64,000 bases of DNA from Amycolatopsis sp. GM8 (GTDB taxonomy: Bacteria > Actinomycetota > Actinomycetes > Mycobacteriales > Pseudonocardiaceae): assembly GCF_021653975.1 (NCBI RefSeq), contig NZ_JAJKFK010000002.1:620001-684000 (forward strand), in the 5' to 3' direction. The notes under the pieces are model-generated. The model was given only the letters and a program-made list of their open reading frames with translations. It was not told the DNA's origin and did not search any database. How positions within the stretch are numbered: the stretch's first letter is position 1; each line of letters opens with the position of its first letter. Below, one piece after another: positions 24,052 to 32,216 of the stretch. Made by a program: the position numbers and the translations under genes.

Positions 24052-25091
24052 TGGCCGCCCCCGTGAAGTCCAGCCCGAAAGACGCTGTGGACGAATCCGC
24101 ATCGACGGTGCAGACGCTCACCATCGGCAAGGCCATCAATCTGGGCCTGCGTGCCGCGATGGAGGCCGACGACAAGGTCATCATTCTCGGCGAGGACGTC
24201 GGCAAGCTCGGCGGCGTCTTCCGGATCACCGACGGGCTGCAGAAGGATTTCGGTGAGCAGCGCGTGCTCGACACGCCGCTCGCCGAGTCCGGCATCATCG
24301 GCACCGCGGTCGGCCTCGCCGTGCGCGGGTTCCGGCCGGTGTGCGAGATCCAGTTCGAGGGGTTCATCTTCCCCGGGTTCGACCAGATCTCCAGCCAGCT
24401 CGCGAAACTGCACTACCGCAGCCAGGGCAAGATCAAGGTGCCGGTCGTGGTGCGGGTGCCGTTCGGCGGCGGGATCGGTGCCGTCGAGCATCACTCGGAG
24501 TCGCCCGAGTCGCTGTTCGCCCATATCGCCGGGCTGAAGGTCGTGTCGTGCTCCAACCCGGCCGACGCGTACTGGATGATCCAGCAGGCCATCGCCTCGG
24601 ACGACCCGGTGCTGTTCTTCGAGCCGAAACGCTTGTACCACAACGGACAGCTCAAGTCCGAAGTGGACACTGCCAACCCGGCGGGGCCGCTGTTCGCGTC
24701 CCGGGTCGTGCGCCAGGGCACCGACGCGACGCTGGTCGCGTACGGGCCGTCGGTGAAGGTGTGTCTGGACGCGGCGACGGCCGCGCAGGAAGAAGGCCGG
24801 TCGCTGGAGGTCATCGACCTCCGCACGATCTCGCCGCTGGACCTCGGTCCGGTGATCGAGTCGGTGCGCCGCACCGGCCGGCTGATCGCGGTGACCGAGG
24901 CGCCCTCGGAATCCTCGATCAGCTCCGAGATCGCCGCGCGCGTGCAGCAGGAGTGCTTCTACTCGCTGGAGGCACCGGTACTGCGGGTGACGGGTTTCGA
25001 CACGCCATACCCACCGTCCAAACTGGAGGATCACTACCTGCCGGACCTGGACCGGGTGCTGCACGCCGTCGACCGCTCGCTGGGTTGGTGA
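24051..25091 (+). CDS. bkdB: Branched-chain 2-oxo acid (or pyruvate) dehydrogenase E1 beta subunit
   Basis: Protein of 346 residues forming the alpha2beta2 E1. Landmarks are ILGEDVGKLGGVFRITDGL, FGEQRVLDTPLAESGIIG, the FEGFIFPGFDQISSQLAK segment, GGGIGAVEHHSESPE with the conserved His-His near the active site, and a transketolase C-domain ending PYPPSKLEDHYLPD. The N-terminus is ~25 residues longer than in many homologues. The start is coupled to E1alpha (TGATG). Confidence 0.92.
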   Translation: MAAPVKSSPKDAVDESASTVQTLTIGKAINLGLRAAMEADDKVIILGEDVGKLGGVFRITDGLQKDFGEQRVLDTPLAESGIIGTAVGLAVRGFRPVCEIQFEGFIFPGFDQISSQLAKLHYRSQGKIKVPVVVRVPFGGGIGAVEHHSESPESLFAHIAGLKVVSCSNPADAYWMIQQAIASDDPVLFFEPKRLYHNGQLKSEVDTANPAGPLFASRVVRQGTDATLVAYGPSVKVCLDAATAAQEEGRSLEVIDLRTISPLDLGPVIESVRRTGRLIAVTEAPSESSISSEIAARVQQECFYSLEAPVLRVTGFDTPYPPSKLEDHYLPDLDRVLHAVDRSLGW

Positions 25092-25094
25092 CCG

Positions 25095-26333
25095 GTGCCT
25101 GACTTCAAACAGTTCCTGCTCGCCGACACCGCCGAAGGCCTCACCGAGGCCGAAATCCTCGGGGTGCGGGTGAAACCGGGCGACGAGGTAGCGGTCAACC
25201 AGATCGTGGTCGAGGTCGAGACCGCCAAAGCCGCGGTCGAGTTGCCCATCCCGTGGGCCGGCAGGATCACCGAGATCCTGGTGACGGAAGGACAGACGGT
25301 CGAGGTCGGCGCGCCGATCCTGACGATCGACGTCGATCCCGGCGGTGCGTCGGCGAACGGCTCCGCGCCCGAGGAGGAGATGAAGCCGCTCGTCGGCTAC
25401 GGCTCCAAGACGGTCACCGCGAAGCGGCGTGCTCGCCGCGAGGTCGCTCCGGAGGCACCGGTCGCGGTCAAGGGGGGCTATGTGCCACTGGCGAAACCGC
25501 CGGTGCGCAAGCTCGCCAAGGATCTCGGCGTGGACCTGACCACGCTGACCGGATCGGCCGAGGGTGTGATCACGCGCGAGGACGTCCAACGTGCGGCAGC
25601 GCCCGCGACCCCGGCGGCTCCCATGCAGACTGGTGCGCGCGAACGCCGGGTGCCGATCAAGGGCGTCCGCAAGGCGACCGCGCAGGCGATGGTGACCAGC
25701 GCGTTCACTGCCCCGCACGTCACGGAGTTCCTGACCGTCGACGTCACGCCGATGATGGAACTGCGGGAGCGGCTCAAGAAGCACCCGTCCTTCCAGGGCG
25801 TGAAGCTCACCCCGCTGGCGTTCGCCGCGAAGGCGGTTTGCCTTGCCGCCAAACGGACTCCGGACGTCAACGCGACGTGGGACGAGGCCACGGGCGAGAT
25901 CGTCTACAAGGACTACGTGCACCTCGGGATCGCCGCCGCGACCCCGCGCGGGCTCGTGGTGCCGAAGATCCGGGACGCGGACGCAATGTCCCTGCCGGAG
26001 CTCGCGGTCGCGCTCGAACAGCTGACCGCGACCGCGCGCGACGGCAAGACGCCACCCGAGGCCATGCTGCACGGCACGATCACGATCACCAACGTCGGCG
26101 TGTTCGGCGTCGACACCGGGACACCGATCATCAACCCCGGCGAGGCGGCCATCCTGGCCTTCGGCGCGATCAAGGACATGCCGTGGGTCGTCGACGGTGC
26201 GCTCGCCGTGCGGAAGGTGCTGCAGCTCGCGCTGAGCTTCGACCACCGGCTGGTCGACGGGCAGCAGGGCTCGCAGTTCCTCGCCGACGTCGGCGCGCTG
26301 CTGGCCGACCCGGCATTCGCGATCACGTACTGA
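25095..26333 (+). CDS. bkdC: Dihydrolipoamide acyltransferase (E2) of the 2-oxo acid dehydrogenase
   Basis: Protein of 412 residues with one lipoyl domain (res 1-82; lipoylated K45 in VETAKAAVELP), a linker, an E1/E3-binding domain (about 125-165, VRKLAKDLGVDLTTLTGSAEGVITREDV) and a catalytic domain (about 180-412) with DHRLVDG near the end supplying the active-site His. A GTG start lies 3 bases after the E1beta stop. No E3 (lipoamide dehydrogenase) gene is in the operon, so a shared E3 must be encoded elsewhere. Confidence 0.93.
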   Translation: MPDFKQFLLADTAEGLTEAEILGVRVKPGDEVAVNQIVVEVETAKAAVELPIPWAGRITEILVTEGQTVEVGAPILTIDVDPGGASANGSAPEEEMKPLVGYGSKTVTAKRRARREVAPEAPVAVKGGYVPLAKPPVRKLAKDLGVDLTTLTGSAEGVITREDVQRAAAPATPAAPMQTGARERRVPIKGVRKATAQAMVTSAFTAPHVTEFLTVDVTPMMELRERLKKHPSFQGVKLTPLAFAAKAVCLAAKRTPDVNATWDEATGEIVYKDYVHLGIAAATPRGLVVPKIRDADAMSLPELAVALEQLTATARDGKTPPEAMLHGTITITNVGVFGVDTGTPIINPGEAAILAFGAIKDMPWVVDGALAVRKVLQLALSFDHRLVDGQQGSQFLADVGALLADPAFAITY

Positions 26334-26336
26334 CCG

Positions 26337-26367
26337 GAAAACCGGCTCTCGCCGAGGGCCGGTTTTC
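26337..26367. terminator. Terminator after the E2 gene
   Basis: GAAAACCGGC (26337-26346) pairs perfectly with GCCGGTTTTC (26358-26367), and the interior CTC-GCC-GAG extends the stem through one wobble to a 3-base loop. The U-rich side UUUUC gives some intrinsic terminator character. It begins 4 bases after the E2 stop. Confidence 0.8.
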
Positions 26368-26377
26368 TGATATCCAG

Positions 26378-26407
26378 TTGACGGAGTGAGCACTCACTCC
26401 GCAGACT
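26378..26407 (+). promoter_or_regulatory. Leaderless promoter with embedded TetR operator
   Basis: TTGACG (26378-26383) and CAGACT (26402-26407) are 18 bases apart, and the -10 ends 6 bases before the ATG at 26414. The spacer is filled by CGGAGTGAG-CA-CTCACTCCG (26382-26401), a perfect 9-base-arm palindrome. A repressor bound there would block RNA polymerase directly. The adjacent TetR gene is the obvious candidate for autoregulation, and the ABC exporter is coupled to it. Confidence 0.7.
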
Positions 26408-26413
26408 GGCGGC

Positions 26414-26992
26414 ATGACGGAGACCAAGCGGCGCGCCCCGGGCATGAGCCCCGAGGAACGCCGGAAGATGATCGTGCGGGCCGTGCTGCCGCTGATCGTC
26501 GAGCACGGCGCCGCGGTCACGACGGCGCAGATCGCGCGCACGGCGGGCATCGGCGAGGGCACGATCTTCCGCGCGTTCAAGGACAAGGACGAACTCGTGG
26601 AGGCGTGCGTGTACGAGGCGTTGCGCCCGGACGGGATGCTCGAACTGCTCGCGGAGATCCCGCTCGACCAGCCACTGGAGCAGCGGCTGGCGGAGGCCAT
26701 CGACGTGCTGTCGGCGTATCTCGAGCGGCTGGGCGCGGTCGCGGGCGCAATGCACCGGTCGGGCGCGCGGAAACGGGGCATGCACGGCGACCGGCAGGCG
26801 TCGTTCGCGGCGATGCGGGCGGCGGTGGCGGAACTGTTCGAGCCCGAACGCGACGAGCTGCGCCTGCCGCCCGACCAGCTCGGCGGGATCTTCCTGTCGC
26901 TGCTGTTCAGCCGCGCCCGCAGCGACGAGAAGGCCGCCGACGCGAGCGCGCTGATCGATGTTTTCCTGCACGGGGCGGTGAAAGCCCAGTGA
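26414..26992 (+). CDS. TetR family transcriptional regulator
   Basis: Repressor of 192 residues. The N-terminal helix-turn-helix (about 20-65) reads VTTAQIARTAGIGEGTIFRAFKDKDEL, the standard TetR pattern; the ligand-binding C-domain is family-specific and unassigned. It directly follows a perfect operator-like palindrome and its stop overlaps the start of the ABC exporter (GTGA). Regulator and exporter therefore form one autoregulated unit, the usual layout for drug or metabolite efflux. Confidence 0.93.
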   Translation: MTETKRRAPGMSPEERRKMIVRAVLPLIVEHGAAVTTAQIARTAGIGEGTIFRAFKDKDELVEACVYEALRPDGMLELLAEIPLDQPLEQRLAEAIDVLSAYLERLGAVAGAMHRSGARKRGMHGDRQASFAAMRAAVAELFEPERDELRLPPDQLGGIFLSLLFSRARSDEKAADASALIDVFLHGAVKAQ

Positions 26993-28950
26993 CGCACAGC
27001 GGTGGGGCGCCGGTCGGGCTCCGCCGGAAGCTGCGGCAGGCGAGCAGCACCGTGCCCGACAGCGGGCTGACCGGCCCGATCGAGATCCCCGATCCGGAAC
27101 CGGACGGCGGGCCGAAGGACCTGCGGGCGCGGCTGCACCGGCTGCGCACGTCGGCCGGCGGGACCGTGCGCGGCCTGCCCAAGGTGCTCAAGCTGACCTG
27201 GCAGGCCAGCCCGGTGATGACCATCCTCATCGGACTGTCCACAGTGATCGGTGGGCTGACCCCGACGCTCACCGCGTACGTCGCGAAGCTGTTGCTGGAC
27301 GCCGTTGTCGCGGCGGTGCAGGGGCACGGCACGACCGGGCGGATCATCGAGATCGCGGCCTTCCAGCTGGGTATCTTCACGGCGACCGCGGTCACCACCG
27401 CGGTGACGAACATGGCACAGCAGCTGTTGCAGGAACGGATGACGCTGACCATCCGGCACCAGGTGATGGCACACGCGGCGAAGCTGGACCTCGCGTTCTT
27501 CGAAGGGTCGGAGTCCTACGACCTGCTGCGCCAGGCTTCGCAGGAGGCGCCACAACGCCCGGTGTCGATGATGAACTCCGCGCTGGGCCTGATCCGCACG
27601 GGCATCACGTTCGCGAGCATGGTCGCGCTGCTGGTCTCGGTGAGCCCGCTGCTGGCGGTGATCGCGCTGCTGGCGCCGATCCCGGCCTTCATCTCGCAGT
27701 CCAAGTACGGCGCGCGGGCCTTCATCCTGGCGCTGTACATCTCGCCGATCCGGCGGCGGATGGACTACCTGTCCTCGCTGGTCACGACGGACACATACGC
27801 CAAGGAGACCAAGCTTTTCGGGCTCGGGCAGTACCTGACCGACCGGTTCCTGCGGCTCGGGCAGACCTTCTACGCCCGGGAGCGCAAGCTCACCACCAAG
27901 CGGAATCTCGTCGGCACGGCGTGGAGTTTCCTGTCGACGGCGGCGGGTTCGGGGATCGCGCTGTACATCGCGCTGGAGGCGGTGCACGGCAGGCTGACGA
28001 TCGGCGACCTCGCGCTGTACACGAGCGCGGCGACCGCGGTGCAGACGTCGGTGCAGGGCCTGTTCACCGGGTTTTCGGGGATGTACGAGAACAATCTGTA
28101 TCTCGACACGCTGTACCAGTTCCTCGCTACCCGGCCACGGATCACCGCGCCCGCGCAGCCCCGGCCGCTGCCGGCGAAGGTGCGCGGGCACGTCGAGTTC
28201 CTGGAGGTGTCGTTCAGCTATCCCGGTGCGGACGAGCCGGCGCTGGACAGCGTGAGCTTCGAGATCCGGCCGGGCGAGACGGTCGCCGTCGTCGGCCGCA
28301 ACGGTGCCGGCAAGTCGACGCTGATCAAGCTGTTGTGCCGGTTGTACGACCCGACGGGCGGGCGGATCCTGCTCGACGGCGTGGACATCCGCGAGTTCGA
28401 CCCGGACGAGCTGCGCACCCAGATCAGCGCGATGTTCCAGGATTACGTGACGTACCAAGGGACCGCGGCGGAGAACATCGGGCTCGGCCAACTGTCCGGT
28501 TTGGACGATCGAGACCGGATCGTCGACTCGGCGCGGCGGGCGGGCGCGGCGGAGCGGCTGGAGCGACTGCCGAAGGGCTACGACAGCCCGCTCGGCCGGT
28601 GGTTCGACCAGGGGGTGAGCCTTTCCGGCGGGGAATGGCAGAAAGTCGCGCTGGCACGGGCTTTCATGCGGGACGCGCCGCTGTTGATCCTCGACGAGCC
28701 CACCTCGGCGCTCGACGCGCAGGCCGAGCACGACCTGTTCGCGCGCCTGCGGGCGCTCGCGGCGGGCCGGACCACGCTGTACATCTCGCACCGGTTCTCG
28801 ACGGTGCGTCAGGCCGAGAAGATCCTCTTGCTGGACAACGGAAAGCTCGCCGAACACGGCACACACGACGAGCTGATGCGGCTGGGCGGCAACTACGCCG
28901 ACCTGTTCACCCTGCAAGCGGCGGCCTATCTGGACGAGTCGGGTGAGTAG
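26989..28950 (+). CDS. ABC exporter half-transporter (permease fused to ATPase)
   Basis: Protein of 653 residues: an N-terminal cytoplasmic stretch (~1-65), six membrane helices (~75-370) and a nucleotide-binding domain with Walker A GRNGAGKST, signature LSGGEWQKVALARAF, Walker [13 protein letters not shown] and H-loop SHR. A degenerate spacer (GRWFDQGVSLSGGE) is typical of the FtsB/MsbA-like exporters linked to peptides or lipids. The GTG at 26989 overlaps the TetR stop by 4 bases. As a half-transporter it would act as a homodimer. Cargo unknown. Confidence 0.92.
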   Translation: MTHSGGAPVGLRRKLRQASSTVPDSGLTGPIEIPDPEPDGGPKDLRARLHRLRTSAGGTVRGLPKVLKLTWQASPVMTILIGLSTVIGGLTPTLTAYVAKLLLDAVVAAVQGHGTTGRIIEIAAFQLGIFTATAVTTAVTNMAQQLLQERMTLTIRHQVMAHAAKLDLAFFEGSESYDLLRQASQEAPQRPVSMMNSALGLIRTGITFASMVALLVSVSPLLAVIALLAPIPAFISQSKYGARAFILALYISPIRRRMDYLSSLVTTDTYAKETKLFGLGQYLTDRFLRLGQTFYARERKLTTKRNLVGTAWSFLSTAAGSGIALYIALEAVHGRLTIGDLALYTSAATAVQTSVQGLFTGFSGMYENNLYLDTLYQFLATRPRITAPAQPRPLPAKVRGHVEFLEVSFSYPGADEPALDSVSFEIRPGETVAVVGRNGAGKSTLIKLLCRLYDPTGGRILLDGVDIREFDPDELRTQISAMFQDYVTYQGTAAENIGLGQLSGLDDRDRIVDSARRAGAAERLERLPKGYDSPLGRWFDQGVSLSGGEWQKVALARAFMRDAPLLILDEPTSALDAQAEHDLFARLRALAAGRTTLYISHRFSTVRQAEKILLLDNGKLAEHGTHDELMRLGGNYADLFTLQAAAYLDESGE

Positions 28951-28959
28951 CCTCCAGCC

Positions 28960-29775
28960 ATGAAACTGCACGTCGGCTGCGCGATGTGGACCCACCCGGC
29001 GTGGCCGGTGCGGAAAGGGTTGCGCTCCTACGCGAGCTGGTGCAACGCGGTGGAGGGCAACACGACCTTCTACGCGACGCCGGCCGCGAGCACGATCGCG
29101 TCGTGGGTGGAGCAGACGGCGCCGGACTTCCGGTTCCTGCTCAAGATGCCGAAGGCGATCACCCACGAACGCCGGCTGGGTGACGTCGCCGGGCTCGTCC
29201 GGAGCTTCCTCGACACGATCGAGCCCCTGGGCGAGCGGGTGCACGCGCTGTGGGTCCAGCTGCCGGCGTCGTTCGGCCCGCCGGATCTCGGCGCGCTCGC
29301 CGCGTTCCTGCGCCGCATGCCACGGGATCGCCGGCTGGCGGTCGAGGTGCGGCATCCCGCGTTCTTCGAGCACCCGCAGCGGTTGGAGCAGGTGCTCGGC
29401 GACGTCGGCGCCGAATGGGTCGTGTTCGACACGACGGTCCTGTTCGGCGCGCCGCCGATCGGTCCCGCGGAAGAGGAGGCGTGGCAGAAGAAGCCGCGCC
29501 TGCCTCGCCGCTCGCACGCGCTCACCGCGCACCCCGTCGTCCGCTACATCGGGCGCGACGACGACGCGCACACGGTCAGCGGCTGGCAGCACTGGCTCGA
29601 CGCCGTCGTCGGCTGGTTGCGCGAGGGCCGCTCCCCGACGGTTTTCGTGCACACACCGGACAACGCGCAGGCGCTCGTCCTCGCCCGCCGCTTCCACGAC
29701 GAGGTCCGCGCCCGGTTGCCCGAGGTCGAACCACTGCCGGCGCCGCTCGCCAGCGGTCCGCTGACGTTGTTCTGA
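28960..29775 (+). CDS. DUF72 (YecE-like) protein
   Basis: Protein of 271 residues with the DUF72 TIM-barrel marks: VGCAMWTHPAW at the N-terminus, the VEGNTTFYATP segment with its conserved Glu and Asn, FRFLLKMPKAITHERRL, and AVEVRHPAFF. It starts 9 bases after the ABC exporter stop. The family is widespread but biochemically unassigned. Nothing in this copy points to a particular substrate. Confidence 0.9.
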   Translation: MKLHVGCAMWTHPAWPVRKGLRSYASWCNAVEGNTTFYATPAASTIASWVEQTAPDFRFLLKMPKAITHERRLGDVAGLVRSFLDTIEPLGERVHALWVQLPASFGPPDLGALAAFLRRMPRDRRLAVEVRHPAFFEHPQRLEQVLGDVGAEWVVFDTTVLFGAPPIGPAEEEAWQKKPRLPRRSHALTAHPVVRYIGRDDDAHTVSGWQHWLDAVVGWLREGRSPTVFVHTPDNAQALVLARRFHDEVRARLPEVEPLPAPLASGPLTLF

Positions 29776-29848
29776 CGCCAGAAGACCAACTTCACTCGAT
29801 CGCGCTAAGTTAAGGGCCGGGCCGGACTTGAGACCCGAGGAGCCCCCG

Positions 29849-30904
29849 ATGACCTGGCAGGAAGACCTCCGCCGCCTGGATGTGCAGCTGGCCAGCGGTG
29901 AGATCAGCCTGCGCGAGCACCGCAGGCAGCGGGAAGAGCTGCTCGCCGCCGCGTCCGGCGGGTTTTCGCCGTCGCCGGTCAAGGCGCCCGTCGAGGGCGG
30001 CCAGGCACACGCGTGGCCCGAATCCCCGGCGTGGCCGGCCGAGCAGCCCGCGGCGCCGAGCTGGTCCGCCTCTCTGCTTTCGACCGACCGGCCGACGAGC
30101 GCGCCCAGCCCGGCCGACGAGAACCCGACCGACTCGATGCGCTACCCGACGACGATCCACGAGGCGCCGACGATCGTCACCCGCGCGATCGGCCCGCTGC
30201 CCGGCCTGACGCCGGCCAAGCCCGAGGTGCCCCCGCTGCCGACCCGCCCCGTGCGCACCGGACGCGGCAAGCCGACCTGGTTGTTCCTCGCGCTCGGCAT
30301 CTTCATCGTGCTCGCCATGATCATCGGCGCCACCTGGCTGCTCGGCACCCGCAACGACCCCAGCCCGGCCAGCAGTGCGCCGACGAGCAGCGCGCCGCCC
30401 GTGGACCCGGCCGGCGCCGCCGAGCGTGCCGAGGCCAGGCTGCCGACCCTGCCCGGCGCCGCGAACCCCGCCAACTCGACGCTGTCCATCGACAAAGCGC
30501 TCCAACTGAAGCTGATCACCCAGGCCGACGCGGACGTCATGAAAGCGGCCGGCGCGCAGGAGATCATCTACCGCGCCGCGTCCAATCCCGCGAACAGCCC
30601 GAACGGGACGGCACTGCTGGTGGTCCCGGTGCCCTCGCCCGCCGAAGCCACGAAACTCGCGGCCGCGCAGCGCAAGCACCTCACCGACACCGGGTTCACG
30701 ATGGCCGCGCTCGGCCCGGCGAACGCGGACCTCATTTTCACCGGCAGCAGCTCCGCGGGCCGGGTCACCGCGCTCTGGTACTCCTCCGGCCCGCTCGCCG
30801 TCGGCATCGGCGTCTCACAGCCGCTGACCGGTGATCCGAACCAGCTCCGCAGCCGGCTCGAACAGATCCGCACGCAGGTCACGGGCGCGTTTCCCGCAGG
30901 GTGA
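29849..30904 (+). CDS. Membrane-tethered protein with SHOCT-like N-terminus (paralogue 1)
   Basis: Protein of 351 residues. Residues 1-33 (MTWQEDLRRLDVQLASGEIS...) are a short amphipathic helical hairpin like SHOCT modules. A Pro/Ser/Ala-rich linker (~35-140) follows, then one membrane helix (143-166) and an extracytoplasmic domain (~185-351) of unknown fold. The next gene has the same four-part build and a similar opening. The ATG has GAGGAG six bases upstream. There is no cleavable signal, so topology should be N-in. Probably the start of the cell-envelope unit that follows; function unknown. Confidence 0.75.
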   Translation: MTWQEDLRRLDVQLASGEISLREHRRQREELLAAASGGFSPSPVKAPVEGGQAHAWPESPAWPAEQPAAPSWSASLLSTDRPTSAPSPADENPTDSMRYPTTIHEAPTIVTRAIGPLPGLTPAKPEVPPLPTRPVRTGRGKPTWLFLALGIFIVLAMIIGATWLLGTRNDPSPASSAPTSSAPPVDPAGAAERAEARLPTLPGAANPANSTLSIDKALQLKLITQADADVMKAAGAQEIIYRAASNPANSPNGTALLVVPVPSPAEATKLAAAQRKHLTDTGFTMAALGPANADLIFTGSSSAGRVTALWYSSGPLAVGIGVSQPLTGDPNQLRSRLEQIRTQVTGAFPAG

Positions 30905-30966
30905 AACACCTGGTACCGCAGGGTAGATAACAATACGACCCGCGAGGCCGGACAAGGCCGCTGCCG

Positions 30967-30979
30967 TGCACAATGTGCA
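30967..30979. promoter_or_regulatory. 13-base palindrome upstream of the second tethered protein
   Basis: TGCACA-A-TGTGCA, perfect 6-base arms around a single base, 68 bases before the GTG at 31047. It lies in the 142-base gap between the two paralogues and may be an operator. Confidence 0.3.
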
Positions 30980-31046
30980 GGTCGCTATCCACTCGGGTCG
31001 CGGCGGCCGACCCGATGCCGCCAAGCCAACAGATAGGGGGCCCCTG

Positions 31047-32216
31047 GTGTCTTGGCAGGAGGAGCTGCGCAAGCTGGACGAGGAGCTTGCGTCGGGCCGA
31101 CTCTCCGCGGACGACTACCGGATACGACGTGACCAGGTGCTGTCGTCGGCGGTCGGCCAAGCCGACCCGCAGGGCCAGCCGAGCGAGGGCAACGCGGACT
31201 CGACGCAGATCATCGCGCCGATCAGCCCCCCGCAGGGCACTCCGGCGCAGGCCCCGCCGGCGGCTCCGCAGCAGGACAGCAGCGCGGAGCGCACCCAGGC
31301 GGTGCCGCAGCAGTGGCAGCAACAGCAGCCCGCACAGCAGGCGGGCGAATCCGGCCGTACCGAGTACGTGGCGCCGCCCCAGCAACAGCAGGTGCCCTAC
31401 TCCCCGCCCGGTGGTTTCCCGCAGGCCGGCCCCGCCTCACCGGCCGGTGGCTTCCCGCAGACCCCGTGGCACGCCGCGGAATCCGACCAGAGCCCGCCGT
31501 GGGGTGGCGGCGACCTGCCCCCGATCGCGCCCGGCGGTGAGCCCGGCTGGGCCCAGCAGGGCCCGGAATCCTTTGACAGCAAGCCGAAAAAGGGCAACGG
31601 CGTCAAGATCGGCGCGATCGTCGCGGCGGTCGTGGTGGTAGCCGGGCTCGCGGTCGGCGCGTACCTGTTGTGGGGCCAGGGATCCGGCGGCGACGGGGGT
31701 AGCCAGGCCGCGACCACGTCGCAGGCCGCACCACCGCCGCCCCCACCCGATCCGCTGGCGGTGGCCACGCTGCCGGGCACGCCCGAGAAGTTCGACCAGA
31801 TCAAGAACTTCTCGCAGATCCCCGGTCTGCAGTACCTGACGTCGGCCGAGATCTCGACCTACCAGTCGGCGTCCGCCGGGGACACCAAGTTCGTCGGCCG
31901 TCGGCTCGCCGACGGCAGCCGCGTGCTGATACTGCTGACCAAGGTGAGCGACCCGCAGACGGCCACCAGCGCCGCGAGCGACCTGCTCGGGATCCAGATC
32001 CGCAACGGCATGGCCCGGCTCACGGACGTGCCGGACAACGTGCTCGCGTCGTCCGTCAGCGCCAAGAACGGGAACCCGGCCCAGATCCGCGCGCACTACG
32101 CGCACGACGACGTGGTGATCCGCATCGAGGTGAACAACGCCGACGCGCAGGCCGCGCAGGCCGACTTCACCCAGGTCCTCAACGCCCAGCTGAAGGTACT
32201 GCCCGCCAATGGCTGA
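31047..32216 (+). CDS. Membrane-tethered protein with SHOCT-like N-terminus (paralogue 2)
   Basis: Protein of 389 residues. The opening SWQEELRKLDEELASGRLSA matches paralogue 1 at most positions. A long Gln/Pro/Gly-rich linker (~40-180) contains DSTQIIAP and ERTQAVPQ. One membrane helix (~188-208) and an ectodomain (~230-389) follow; the ectodomain has residues resembling paralogue 1 (tail of DVVIRIEVNNAD type). The GTG was chosen for AGGGGG six bases upstream. Its last 8 bases overlap the giant glycosyltransferase gene, so expression is tightly linked to it. Confidence 0.78.
   Translation: MSWQEELRKLDEELASGRLSADDYRIRRDQVLSSAVGQADPQGQPSEGNADSTQIIAPISPPQGTPAQAPPAAPQQDSSAERTQAVPQQWQQQQPAQQAGESGRTEYVAPPQQQQVPYSPPGGFPQAGPASPAGGFPQTPWHAAESDQSPPWGGGDLPPIAPGGEPGWAQQGPESFDSKPKKGNGVKIGAIVAAVVVVAGLAVGAYLLWGQGSGGDGGSQAATTSQAAPPPPPPDPLAVATLPGTPEKFDQIKNFSQIPGLQYLTSAEISTYQSASAGDTKFVGRRLADGSRVLILLTKVSDPQTATSAASDLLGIQIRNGMARLTDVPDNVLASSVSAKNGNPAQIRAHYAHDDVVIRIEVNNADAQAAQADFTQVLNAQLKVLPANG

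Noticed and set aside
24015-26393. 792-codon frame antisense to E1beta/E2
   Set aside because: Mirror of the dehydrogenase genes; no domain signature.
26323-29982. 1,219-codon frame antisense to TetR, ABC and DUF72 genes
   Set aside because: Shadow of three well-supported genes on the other strand.
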